Assembly: GCF_009730915.1 (NCBI RefSeq) | Contig: NC_052495.1 | Coordinates: forward strand, 62,001-126,000 | Direction of reading: 5' to 3' | DNA length: 64,000 nucleotides | From: Dioscorea cayenensis subsp. rotundata | Lineage: Eukaryota; Streptophyta; Magnoliopsida; Dioscoreales; Dioscoreaceae | Part shown: piece by piece, positions 26,179 to 36,845 of the stretch | Layout of the letters: every line of letters starts with the position of its first letter | Position numbering within the stretch: position 1 is the stretch's first letter | Program-made: the position numbers and the translations under genes | Notes under the pieces: generated by a model | What the model saw: only the letters and a program-made list of their open reading frames with translations | Told to the model about the DNA's origin: nothing | The model's database searches: none

Positions 26179-26945
26179 TTAGGGCATATTTGGTATTTTT
26201 ACAGGAAACACTTTCCTTGTAAAGTATTTTCTTGTAAAAATTTTCTCTACATTTACTTTCCTTATAAAGTAACAATATAATGTTTTGTATGCATTTTGAA
26301 TATTGTAATTAAAATACATGGAAAACAAATTCAATATTTGTTTGGTATAAATAAGCTTTTCATGCAAAGTTATGATTATTCTCAATTTTACCTTTTAATA
26401 ATAATAAAATAAAAGAAAACCATACTTTGTTTAATTTTCACATTAATCAATGGTTTATATATAAATAAATTAAGAAAATTGCTTATATACCAGGCAAAAG
26501 TAGGTATTTAACTTATACTTTTCTATTATGATAAATTTGATTACCCGAACTTGATAATTCACGAAATACGCTTCCCAAATGAATTCTTAAAAAAAATATA
26601 TAAAAAATTATAGGACTTACCGATGGAGATTGCCTTGCCCTAGGGTTTTGAAAAGGAAAAAAACGGTAGAGGAGTTCTTCACTATAGTTAGGGTTTTTAA
26701 AAAGAAGACATGATGAAGAGAAGAATTTTTATTTTATAAAGGGGTAACATTGGAATTTTACATGTCTCATATTTTCATGTAATCCGTTTCACACCATTAT
26801 TCCCTGTGAATCCTTTTCCATGAAGCAATTGCAAATTGACCGTTACTTTACATAGTTTATTTTTCAACCAAACACATGAAAACGTTTCATAACTTTAACT
26901 TTTCAGGGAAAGTTGTTACTTTCCTTCATACCAAACGACCTCTTA
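26179..26945. mobile_element. Tourist-like (PIF/Harbinger) MITE
   Basis: Imperfect terminal inverted repeats: left GGGCATATTTGGTAT (from 26182) and right ATACCAAACGACCTC (to 26942). They are flanked by TTA on both sides (26179-26181 and 26943-26945), the target duplication of PIF/Harbinger elements. The 761-bp interior is AT-rich with subterminal GGAAA..TTTCC repeats and no transposase ORF. Confidence 0.75.
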
Positions 26946-27150
26946 CAGAGTGGGAATTCCTCACCTGGAAATCCCAAGCTTGGAGAAGAAATAGAAAAGG
27001 GTGATCAATGGTATGCTCACTCGCGGGTTAAGAGAGTTAACGTGGACCAGTGGCCAAAACACCTCAGCGGATCAACATAATTAAAGGCCTAGTGATTTTA
27101 GGGGATAGAATTAAGATGTACTGTATATACAACATATTATAATAATACTA

Positions 27151-27420
27151 TTAAAATAAGGAAAAAGATCATCTAGGTAAGTCCCTAGATTTGAATTCTA
27201 GGGACGTTTTAAATCTTAACCATTGGATCATCATCCAATGGCTGATTGTCTATATAGACATTGTACACTTTTTTTACTGTTTATGATCATTGTACAACAC
27301 TGTAGAACGCGGTTTTTACTGTTCATAAGGATAAGAGCCGTCAGATTACCATCCGATGGCTAGACATCTCTAGATTTGAAATCTAGGGACGTCCCTAGAT
27401 GATGGGTCTTCTTAAAATAA
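27151..27420. mobile_element. Mutator-like MITE with 9-bp target duplication
   Basis: A 252-bp element (27160-27411) whose ends are long inverted repeats: AAGATCATCTAGG..CCCTAGATTTG at left, and CTAGATTTGAAATC..CCTAGATGATGGGTCTT at right. A second inner pair is CCATTGGATCATCATCCAATGG. The 9-bp direct repeat TTAAAATAA (27151-27159 and 27412-27420) fits Mutator-type insertion. No ORF. Confidence 0.8.
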
Positions 27421-28295
27421 TGATAATATAATATATTGAATTAAATTTTTTATTTATAACTTTTAAAAATATAGATACAATCTTCTTATTTTAAAAAATA
27501 TAAAAATAAATTAATTTAATTCATGATAAATTAAGGTCTTTTCTTATTAAATTATGATATTAATATTAAATTCTAAAATTAATAATGATATTATATTTTT
27601 TTATATTATATGGATAAGACATTTCTCTCTTAGAAGACACAAACAAAAAATATGATTTTCTTTTAGTAATATTAAAATAAATATTATAAATCATGTTAAA
27701 AAATTATGCAATAATAAAACAGAATATTATTTAAATTTCTAAACTGTCCATATAAGGTTCATTTTTATTTCAATATAATAATGAATAAAAAGTAGTTATA
27801 TTTTTTTGGGATATATATATAGATATAAAAACATTATTAATTTAATGTTCACTAAAACTTTTTAAAGGTATATGCTAAGGTTTTGGTTTAGTCATTTAAC
27901 AGGTAATAATGTGATTTAATGATCTATGTAGGGTAGAAGAGTATCTATATAGTAGAGAATATATGCATGTTAGATCGTGTTACCTAATATAATGAAGATC
28001 TTCGCTAATATAAAAATAAATCATCTTCAAGATAATTCAAGAAATAATTATTTACAAATTGCATAAACTAAAAAAATAATAAAAAAAAAGAAACAAAATT
28101 TAAATAAATATATGGATCCAATTGATCAAGCTCTGATCTTTGCTTATTTTAAATAACAAGAATTCATAAAAAGAAACTACTTAGCAAAACATCAATTTCT
28201 AAAATGCAATAACAAAATTCCATAAATCAAAACACCTAAATAATATAATATATTGCCTCCATCCATATTCTTGATGCAATAACCATCCATCCATG

Positions 28296-28616
28296 TTATT
28301 TTGATCCAACCTGTTCTTGTTGAACATTCGTGTCAAATAAAATTTTTTCAAAATCATCTATCATTTTACCTTGAATATCTTGAGCAAAGCCTTCAAATAT
28401 CAAATTGCCTTTCAATATCTTTGGCCCGTGTCCAATTGATAAATGTGTCCTTGTTTTCTCTGGATTTTCTTCTAATTTTACACTGCCTATTATTTGTATT
28501 TCCCCTCTTCTTACTATTACAGCTGCTGCGCTTTTCTCATATTTCTCACACGCTTTTTTAATGTTAGCTGAGACTGGTTCTTCAAGTTTCGAAATCTTAT
28601 GGAGGAAACGTAACAT
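28296..28616 (-). CDS. Small orphan protein of unknown function
   Basis: A 106-codon ORF with ATG and TGA-type stop in a transposon-rich, otherwise stop-dense intron. The product is charged and well mixed rather than low-complexity: an N-terminal amphipathic stretch (LRFLHKISKLEEP), then KACEKYEKSAAAVIVRRGE, and a C-terminal FAQDIQGKMIDDFEKIL. I do not recognise a domain. A TATATATATATAGC run lies 70-90 bases upstream and a GGAGGAA leader follows it, so an independent short gene is possible. It shares the strand of the host HRD1-like gene but shows no splice context linking it to HRD1. It may equally be the relic of a larger gene or transposon. Confidence 0.35.
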   Translation of the reverse strand: MLRFLHKISKLEEPVSANIKKACEKYEKSAAAVIVRRGEIQIIGSVKLEENPEKTRTHLSIGHGPKILKGNLIFEGFAQDIQGKMIDDFEKILFDTNVQQEQVGSK

Positions 28617-28744
28617 GTTGACGAGTTTTGATTCTTGGTAATTATCAACTTTAGATGTGACTGTAGTATTGAGGAGGAATATTGCTATATATATATATAT
28701 AGAGAGAGAGAGAGGGATATAATTATAGTAATAATAATATTCAA

Positions 28745-28950
28745 AATATTCATAATCTTATCACTAAATAGTATTTTATGTTATATATAGATAAGTGTAA
28801 ACATATAGATATATGTATATTTATAGATACCTATCTATCTATCCATATATATATATATATATATAGATATCTGTATGTCTATATATAGATAGATAGAAAT
28901 CTATGTATAGCAATGATAATATTCATAATCTTATCACTAAATAGTATTTT
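28745..28950. repeat. 33-bp direct repeat pair
   Basis: AATATTCATAATCTTATCAC plus the next 13 bases occurs at 28745-28777 and again at 28918-28950, with TA/GATA microsatellite between. The two copies look identical, implying a recent local duplication or slippage. Confidence 0.8.
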
Positions 28951-28956
28951 CTAAAT

Positions 28957-29199
28957 TTATAGAATTTTGAATAATAGACGACAAGCGCCTTTTTATATGA
29001 ATACAAACAGTACCAAACAGTACTGGAACCCGGGTGTACAGTATGTGTACAGTATGAGAATAGTATAAGAATCTCGGGTGAACAGTATATAAACAATACG
29101 ATGAACAGTACTGTCGGGGGAAGGATTTGAACCCATGACCTCCCCCTTATATTTTTGGTGTCATACCATTGGGCTATCCAATAGTCCCCTTATAGAATT
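28957..29199 (-). mobile_element. tRNA-derived SINE with 10-bp target duplication
   Basis: The body is 28967-29189, read on the minus strand. The head starts GGGGACTATTGGATAG, with A box TAGCCCAATGG (29167-29177) and perfect B box GGTTCAAATCC (29123-29133). The remaining ~140 bases are rich in ACAGTAT-like repeats. Direct repeats TTATAGAATT flank it (28957-28966 and 29190-29199). A working tRNA is excluded: no plausible anticodon arm and an acceptor stem that does not close. Confidence 0.8.
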
Positions 29200-30180
29200 A
29201 TTTTAAGTCTGTGTTTTTTTTTTAATGAAATCGAATTATTTTAAATTTTAAACCTATAAATATTTAACATAATAGGATAAGACTAGTTTAACTATTTTAG
29301 CTAGGGTGTACAATAAAATTAACCTCTATAAAATAATACTGTTGGAACAGATAAAAATTATTATTTATAAATGTTATTTATTTATCAATAAATGAATAAT
29401 TTATTTATATCGATAAATAAATTTTATTAATTTAGATGGAGTTTTTATAATTTATAACTAGTTGTAACACAAGTATATTTGAATATAAATTTTATAAAAA
29501 GTCAATAATTTTTAATTTGTAATTTTAAAATATTATAAATTAAAAGGGAATTAACCAAGAATTCTCTAAAATTGTTATAATTTTGATAATAATATTAGAA
29601 ACAAAACACTTAATCTAAAATTTTAAAAATTATTTATAAATTCTCTCATTATTATGAATAATCCTCTAGCTTCATTTTTAGTCAAATGGAGTTAAAATAA
29701 TAAAAAAATATTTATCATTTGTAAATTAATAAAAAAATGTTATAATAAAATCATATATAAAGAATGGATTCATGCTAAATATTATTTATAATTTAGTATC
29801 TTTAATAAATCATAATTAGTTTAGGACTAAATTACAAATGTTTTCATGGTTTAGCACGGCAGCCACTTTGATAATTTGTAATTAATTTAGAACTAAATTA
29901 TAAATATTTTCATGTTGTTGTAATACAACCCCTATAATAATTTACAATTAATTAAAATTTATATTTCAATGATATTTTTATATCAAAGTTTTATTAAAAT
30001 TTGAAATTATCAAAATATACTTTTTAAAATTATAAATATTTTAAAAATTATAATTTGCTTTTAAAGTTTTGGTGGAAAATTAAAAATAATTATAAATATT
30101 TTAATATTGTTATAATATTATATGATTTCGTGGAAAATTATTTTAATGAGACCACATAGCATAGCATGAAACTTTCCTAA

Positions 30181-30225
<45 letters not shown>

Positions 30226-30552
30226 GTGTGTGTGTAGAATATAGAATATAGATAATACAGATTTATTAATTTGTGATCAAATTTACCAAATATTATTTTC
30301 ACAAAATCTCACAATTTAACTTTCAATATTCTCGATATCTTGTTAACGATCATTTAATTAACAAAATCAACTTTTTTCCTTTGTACTTTATTATTTTTTA
30401 AATAATAATCTCAAATTTTGAATATATTAAAAAAAAACTTTTATGGATTTAAACCTCTTATATAAATAGCTTACGAACAATAATATATTTTAATATAATA
30501 TAAGATAAAAGAACTTACCTCATAGCTTGGAAACTTATTTTACTAAATTTGA

Positions 30553-30595
<43 letters not shown>

Positions 30596-31084
30596 GAGTT
30601 AATTATAATATAGTACGAAATAAGATAATATATTTCCCATATTTTAAAAAGTTATTTTTAAAAATTAATTTTAGATTTAATCTAATGATAAATAATTGGT
30701 AAAACCTAATTTTAATATACCGTAACTTGTAAATAAATTAACCCATCTCTACGTTTTACAAAATTACTTTAAAAATATATAAATATCCAAAATTGAATTA
30801 ATAATTGAAATATATGTATAAATTAATTTTAATGAATATCATCAAATAAGTTAATCGATTCGTAGGTTAAAAAAAAATAATCTCATGAATTTAAATTGTG
30901 TCAGTATTGAATAAGAGAAGGCAAAATCACCTGGAGTGCGAGCCTTAGTAACCTTAATAGTAATATGAGTTCCCATGAGACATTGTCGTCTTGGAAGTCC
31001 CTTAACTATCATAAATGTTATTTAAAACATTAATTTTAAAAATATATCATTTATGAATTAACATAAAATTAGCATAAATAAAAA

Positions 31085-31135
<51 letters not shown>

Positions 31136-31220
31136 TTAATATAAAATAAACTTATATTAATAAATTTTATAATATGATTTTCCTAAATATATTAATATTA
31201 TAAATATTTTAATATTATAC

Positions 31221-31270
<50 letters not shown>

Positions 31271-31439
31271 GGAGGCAGACAAGAGCAAATATCATGTTTC
31301 GGCTTATGAAGAAGAAGATCCGGGAGTTGTAAAGATACACTGTGGCAGGGTATAACTGTTCTCTGCTGATAAATGCATGAAGTATGGCACCGAAAAAAGC
31401 CAAGAAACTGCAGGTGAAGTATCTGCTGAGACTAATCAT

Positions 31440-31711
31440 TTCAACAAAATCTGTTGTCAAACAAAGAGGAAATAATTAATTCATATGAGAACACAATTCC
31501 AATCATGAATTGACATTCAAGTTAGAATAAACTAAAGTTTCATTCTAAAGACAACCATTACAAAGGCACAATTCAAGACAATATTAAACCATGAACAAAC
31601 GACTGAAAAGCAACAACAATGTTGCAGAAATAAATAAGAAAAATCAATGGAAAAATCGCTTCTTTTTCACTAAAAAAGCTCAATTTTAAAAAACATCATT
31701 GGAAACTATGG

Positions 31712-31760
<49 letters not shown>

Positions 31761-32326
31761 AGACTTTTAATAGCAAGCATAACACTCAACCGACTTACGA
31801 TGATTATTTCAACTATTAGAACATGAGCAAACCACCGAATAACAACAATCAAAGAAATAAATACTATATAAAAAATTGCTGCTTTTCAGCTTAAGAAGTA
31901 AGAACAATGAAAAATCTCTTTACTCTTTGCCCTAAACATCCAAGAGTGAAAAAAAAAAAAACATCCGAAATAGTCAGATTAAGAGCTATAAACCATTAAA
32001 TTAAATGAAAACACAAGAAATTTTGGGATCAATGACCTCAAAGATCACAAGAATTATACTTCGGAAGACGCTGCAGAGAATTAGGGTTTCGAAAGCTTCA
32101 CGTGTGGATTTGGAGTCAATGTGTGAGAAAACCCGCGAGTTTTTAAACCAAAAGATCGAGTTCCTTAACCTCAACCTTACACGTGTCACAATTCCATTGG
32201 TTCTTATTAGCTAAAAAAACAAAAACAAAAGAGTTAATAATAATTATCAGAAAACAAAGGGTGTTAATCATAAAAACTCCAGCACAAGTTCAAATCAAAT
32301 CCAAAATAACCCAAAAGCTTGAAACA
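31440..32326. promoter_or_regulatory. Divergent promoter region, HRD1-like / PsbP-domain gene
   Basis: Less than 0.9 kb between two divergent coding starts. Two perfect G-boxes (CACGTG at 32099-32104 and 32180-32185) lie near the middle. A minus-strand AAACCCTAA telo-box (near 32080), common in leaders of housekeeping plant genes, points to transcription toward the HRD1-like gene. A (TA)n run sits at 31713-31757. Confidence 0.5.
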
Positions 32327-33079
32327 ATGACCACTCATCTTCTCCTCCGCCGTTGCTGCGCTCCGCCGGCCATCGCCGGCGTTCGCCGTCCCGATCGCCG
32401 CCGCAGCTTGAACCCTCCCATCATTCCCAATATCTGGAGAAGAAGAACCCTAATCCTCCTCTCCCTCTCTCCCATCCCAACCTTGATTCCCGTCGCTGCT
32501 CAACCCTCGCCTGAAGATCTGAAACCCTACGCCGATCGTGCGGAAGGGTTCGAGCTTCTGGTGCCGGAGGCATGGACGAAGGTGGAGAAGGCCGGGGCGA
32601 CAGCATTGTTCGAAGAGAAAGGGAAGGGGAGCAATAACATCGGCGTGGTAGTGAACCCAGTGCGGCTCTCTTCTCTGCGAGACTTCGGCTCTCCGGAGTT
32701 CGTCGCCGAGAAGCTCATTCAGGCCGAGAGAAAAAAGGTGAAATTTTCAAGTGAATTTGAAGTTTGGAATTCGGAATTATTTCAAAGATTTGAAATTGAA
32801 AACAAATTGGTGTTGATTTTGCAGGAAAGCACAAGAGCTGCAGAGATTGTGAAAGTGGGAGAGAGATCAAATGAAGATGGAATACCAGTTTATGAGTTTG
32901 AGTATGTATTGGATAGCACAAGGGGAGGAATTAAGAGGATTTTTTCAGCTGCATTTGTGGCTTCTAAGAAGCTTTATCTTCTCAACATTTCCCATTCTGA
33001 TCCTCCGGAGTCTCCTTTGGATGATCATACTCGGTTCTTACTTGAATCAGTTCTTCGTTCTTTTGACACGGCTCACTGA
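32327..33079 (+). CDS. PsbP-domain protein of the thylakoid lumen (PPD2-like)
   Basis: PsbP-fold proteins act in the thylakoid lumen around photosystem assembly (family knowledge). Two exons, 32327-32737 and 32825-33079, give 221 codons. The intron is GT-AG, 87 bases long, divisible by three and free of stops, so the unspliced frame is also open (250 codons). The N-terminus is Arg/Ser/Pro-rich (transit peptide), then RRRTLILLSLSPIPTLIPVA, a twin-Arg-like lumen signal with Ala-type cleavage. The PsbP fold follows: YADRAEGFELLVPEAWTKVE, IGVVVNPVRLSSLRDFGSPE, VYEFEYVLDSTRGG, FSAAFVASKKLYLLNISHSD. The ATG at 32327 is chosen because upstream frame is leader-like. Closest remembered relative is PPD2, with moderate certainty. 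Confidence 0.85.
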   Translation: MTTHLLLRRCCAPPAIAGVRRPDRRRSLNPPIIPNIWRRRTLILLSLSPIPTLIPVAAQPSPEDLKPYADRAEGFELLVPEAWTKVEKAGATALFEEKGKGSNNIGVVVNPVRLSSLRDFGSPEFVAEKLIQAERKKVKFSSEFEVWNSELFQRFEIENKLVLILQESTRAAEIVKVGERSNEDGIPVYEFEYVLDSTRGGIKRIFSAAFVASKKLYLLNISHSDPPESPLDDHTRFLLESVLRSFDTAH

Positions 33080-33084
33080 AAACA

Positions 33085-33400
33085 ACGGTATCAGAGTTTG
33101 ATTCTTTCTCGCTTGTTTGCAGAGTGTGACCATAAAAATAGTGTTTTTATGGATACAATCTTCGAAGAATGTGGCTTGCAGAATGTGACCGTAAATATCA
33201 TATTTTTATGGATACAATGTTTGAAGAACAGAATGGTATCAGAGTTTGATTCTCTCTGTTAGACTGAGACAGTGAATACGAATTGGTGTTCATTATATCT
33301 ACCTTTCTTGCAACAATGGTATCAAAATTTGATTCTCTGCACATTCATTGTGATGTTTGATGAAGCAGTTTTTTCGGTTTTTGACACAATGATATCAAAA
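33085..33400 (+). repeat. Degenerate direct repeats with GGTATCAGAG motif
   Basis: GGTATCAGAGTTTGATTCT occurs at 33087-33105 and 33235-33253, with a mutated copy at 33319-33337. Between them, a ~59-bp unit containing GTGACC..TTTTTATGGATACAAT is present twice (33120-33158 and 33180-33218). The GGTATCAGAG core resembles the tRNA-iMet primer-binding site of LTR elements, but no LTRs are seen. It overlaps the expected 3' UTR of the PsbP gene. Confidence 0.6.
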
Positions 33401-33656
33401 GATTTGGAAGTTTGATGATGCTGTTATATAGAAACAATGAATATGTGTTGTCATATTCATTCTTGGAATGCATTTTATTTACATTCACCCTCTTGTAATA
33501 AAAACAACAAGATGAGACTTGTCATCAAAATGGCGCTTCAATAGAAGCAAACACCATCACAAAAGACCACCATGTTCATGAGAAGAAGGCCATGGAGGAG
33601 GGCTCTTGCACACCACATCTCATTCCATAACACCTCATAAATAATCCCGAATGATT

Positions 33657-36547
33657 TCAATCGAAACTTGATGAGCGGCTCCATCTCCCTTGCAAGTAAT
33701 CTTCTAGTGAAGTATTTCCCGTTATAAAATCAACAGAAGGTTCTGTGCTACTAACTGAATGCGAGTCTTCATCTATATCTTGTAATGCGAGGTTTATATA
33801 TGATTGAATATCTGGAGTCGGATTTGTTACTTCATCTAAATCATCAGAACATTCGGAGGCACTGACTTGTGATCTCGCCCATTTGAGAACATCATCATCT
33901 CCTTGAAGAAGTTTCAAGACCTGTTTTCGCGATACCGTGTCACAATGCACCAGAAATAAGAAACCAATAAATACAGAAAAAGTTTGAATAGGTTCAGGAA
34001 TTGGAAACTTCGTCATACAATTGATATTCGAGGCCGAGAATGAGGAGCTCGTTGAATGCAAAGGGTGGCAGCCAGAATCATCCTGTCCATTTGATCACTG
34101 TCGTAATCATCACCCAAAGATCCATCCACAAGTTGTTTTGCTTTTCCTTCTTGTAGGATTTTCTTGGCCTGAAATCAAGATAACATGAAATTATTTACTG
34201 TGAATGTGTTCATTTCATGATCAGAAATTGGCAATCGATAATTGAGAAAGGCGAGAGAACTTACCCACATAACAAGGCTCTCCTGGTCCTTGGAACATCC
34301 TGTGTTGATTGGCTTCTTTCCTGAAAGAAGCTCAAGAAGAACAACTCCAAAGGCATAGACATCAATTTTTTCAGTGACTTTCCCATACATGAAGTATTCC
34401 GGAGCAAGGTACCTGCCATTCATAATTCTTTTACTTCCTCTTGAAAACAGTCTAAACTTTAAAAACCGGTCTTTGATAGCACAATGAGGATACAAACCCG
34501 AATGTTCCGGCAACATCACGACATGCTATGGAAGATGTTGATGCTGTTGCCCACTTTGCAAGACCGAAATCCGACAACTGAAGGATGGAAAGAAGATAAT
34601 TGTCGGTAAGCATGGCAAATAGATTGTATAGGACATTAGGACTTCATACCTGTGGCTCAAAATCAGAAGTAAGAAGGATGTTTGAGGATTTAACATCCCT
34701 ATGGATTGCTGGTTGAGCATTACCACTGCCATGTAGATAATCTAGTGCTTCGGCTATCCCAACCGCCACCTTATATCTATCGATCCATTTGAGGCCAATC
34801 TTGCTCTCTTGCTCACCTGAAGTTTGCTACATTAAATGATCTACAAGAACGATATACATATATATAGAAAGAAAGAGAAGTAACCAAATAATAAAATGGC
34901 TTACCATGAAGGCATTCTTCTAAGCTACCCCTGGACAGGAAATCATAGACCAATACGAGATTGTTGTTCTCGAAGCAAAAACCGAGAAGCGATATGATGT
35001 TCTTATGATTCAGTGAGGTGATGATTTCAATCTCCGAAGTGAATTCTTTCAATGCATCTTCAGAAGGCTTCAAGATTTTTACTGCTAATTCTCTGCCATC
35101 TGAGAGACAGCCCTTGTAAACCATGCTGCTGCCTCCCTTCCCTACCAAGTTCTCTGCAAATATCTGACTAAAATTAGATTCAAATTCATTTCATGATTCA
35201 AAGAACAAGTAGATACAAAGCCGAACCTGTTGAGAAGTTTGATGTTGCGTCCATAAGATCCTGGTAGCTGAACAATCTACAAATGGATGAATACTTCACT
35301 TGAAGAGATTGTAATTCCTCGAGAATTTTCACCTCGTCTTCGTCGACATTGTTCTCTTCATTGCAATTCACTGAAGGATCTAACTCTGGATTTGTCGGCT
35401 TGCGATCAGGGTGAATTGACGACGAGAATGACCACCGGCTAGGCAACCACATTGCCCACTGAAACACTGATATCTTAGATTTCTCCGTTGAAGTTTTCCG
35501 ATCATTCATGATGGCTCTTCTCAGCAGAGACCATCCAGGTCTCATCTCCAATGACTTTTTCATCGGAACTAAAGCCAAAGAGCGCTCCTCTTTTCTCTCT
35601 GGAGCACTACTGTTTCTCCCAGATTTGTTCTTATTGTCAGCTTTGTTTTTCTCTGGATATATAAACAACAGGGAACTTCAAGATAATGGATTAAAAGGAG
35701 ATATAGAACAACGACACTGAGAAGATAACAAAAACCTTGGCATTGAGAGGCCGGCAATGCTTCTCTTTGGTAAACAACCTTCCCATTGTTCACTGCAAGC
35801 ACTGAGCATTCAAGAGGGAGTTTTTTTGCACAATGTTTTGCAATCGAAATCCATGATGATCTGGTTGATTTATTGAACATGATGCCATTAGAACTCAAGA
35901 TGATTTATCATAAGAGAAGAGGAAAAAGGAACTCAAAGATGAACTACCCAAGGATGCTGGGATTCTTGGCAACTCCAAGAATCAGTTTAGTTGCAGAATA
36001 AGCTTTGGCTTCTCGAATCAAAGCTTTTCTGATTGATGATCCCCTACAAATCTTCAGCTTCAAATCAATCTGCAGAAAAATTGGTAAACCATCGGAATTT
36101 CTGAAATTCCCCCAAAAAGTTTCAAACTTCATCTGTAAAAATATCAAAAAAATACCTGCTTTAAATTGCAGAAACCTTCATAAACTGCAAGAACAGAATC
36201 AAACGATTTCACCAACGAAATCAAAGAAGAACACTTGCCATTTTTTTCTGAAACCTCTGAAATCAAAACAACAAGAAAAAAGATGAGACTTTTTTTATTT
36301 TTGAACCAAAAGATGAGATTTTGAAAACAAAATCAGAACCTATAGAGCTTGAAGGAAGAACATGGAGAGCAATCACTCGATCTCCAGGAGCAGCAACCTT
36401 GACAAGAGCCCAAGTGAGAAGCTCTCTACTCTGTGAGTCCATCCTAACACCCACCATTACTGTTCTCCCTTCTTCTTCTTTAGCTGCTCTCTTCCCAAAC
36501 TCTGCTACCATTCCCTGCTTCTCCTCGTCCTCTTTCCCCATCTTCAT
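33657..36547 (-). CDS. USP-domain receptor-like cytoplasmic kinase (STUNTED-like)
   Basis: Predicted Ser/Thr kinase with an N-terminal universal-stress-protein (UspA) domain and no transmembrane segment. Minus-strand exons: 36547-36340, 36256-36156, 36069-35948, 35893-35736, 35652-35227, 35153-34905, 34816-34650, 34577-34498, 34412-34265, 34168-34019 and 33920-33657; 690 codons plus stop, all phases consistent. The USP region (residues 20-200) has [19 protein letters not shown] and [14 protein letters not shown] ~140-residue linker follows. The kinase has gly-loop [12 protein letters not shown], Lys in ELAVKIL, catalytic [16 protein letters not shown] in LSDFGLAKW, and [20 protein letters not shown]. 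The HRD, DFG and Lys are intact, so activity is expected. The family includes Arabidopsis STUNTED; the exact orthologue is uncertain. Position 36541 offers a second in-frame ATG. Confidence 0.92.
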
Positions 36548-36794
36548 CCTCCTCCTCCTCCTCCTCCTACTTCTTCTTCTTCTTCTTTGCTTCTCTGTGG
36601 CTTTATTGGAACAAAATCACATGGATGGATACCATGCTTCGGAGAAGCAACGAAGCTAAAGGTGGGTGCTTTGTCTCCATGCTTTGCTCTTATGGTTGTT
36701 CTTGTGCCTTGTCAATGGCCATGACTGGATTCATGGATTCAATGATTCATTCCTCCCAAATTTATTGGCTTTTGAATTTCATCTCCCCCTCCTC

Positions 36795-36795
<1 letters not shown>

Positions 36796-36842
<47 letters not shown>
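36796..36842. repeat. (CT)n microsatellite upstream of the kinase gene
   Basis: About 45 bases of CT dinucleotide (GA on the kinase strand), roughly 250-300 bases upstream of its ATG. GA tracts are frequent in plant promoters and leaders and may bind GAGA-binding factors; a regulatory role here is inference. Confidence 0.85.

Positions 36843-36845
<3 letters not shown>

Larger units (their letters stand above)
23334..31439 (-). pseudogene. HRD1: HRD1-like ERAD RING ubiquitin ligase, interrupted by a TRIM element
   Basis: HRD1 is the multi-pass ER-membrane E3 ligase that retrotranslocates and ubiquitinates misfolded proteins (family knowledge). Minus-strand exons: start near 31439 (MISLSRYFTCSFLAFFGA, then LYPATVYL, ending near 31281), about 25665-25267 (WQLVKHLFFGSLRDSEIEA, VPMSSHVRIVSL), 24979-24347, 24208-24059 (RYWKITTNMN), 23978-23773 with a complete RING (CVICRDEM..CGHIFHVEC..CPTC), and 23509-23334 ending with the plant C-terminus ARLQAAVRAASIYGKS, stop TAA. 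Exon 24979-24347 is split by a 451-bp retrotransposon; reading through it meets a stop after about 15 foreign residues. Removing it and one duplication copy joins GGQ to SKGKS in frame. The first join was not resolved. A functional allele may exist elsewhere; the RING itself is undamaged. Confidence 0.78.

Noticed and set aside
29120-29190. Possible functional tRNA gene
   Set aside because: A and B boxes are present but no closed acceptor stem or anticodon arm can be drawn, and flanking target duplications identify a SINE.
32183-32326. N-terminal extension of the PsbP-domain protein
   Set aside because: The upstream in-frame codons give a Lys/Ile-rich segment unlike a transit peptide and overlap the presumed promoter and leader; the ATG at 32327 gives a normal transit peptide.
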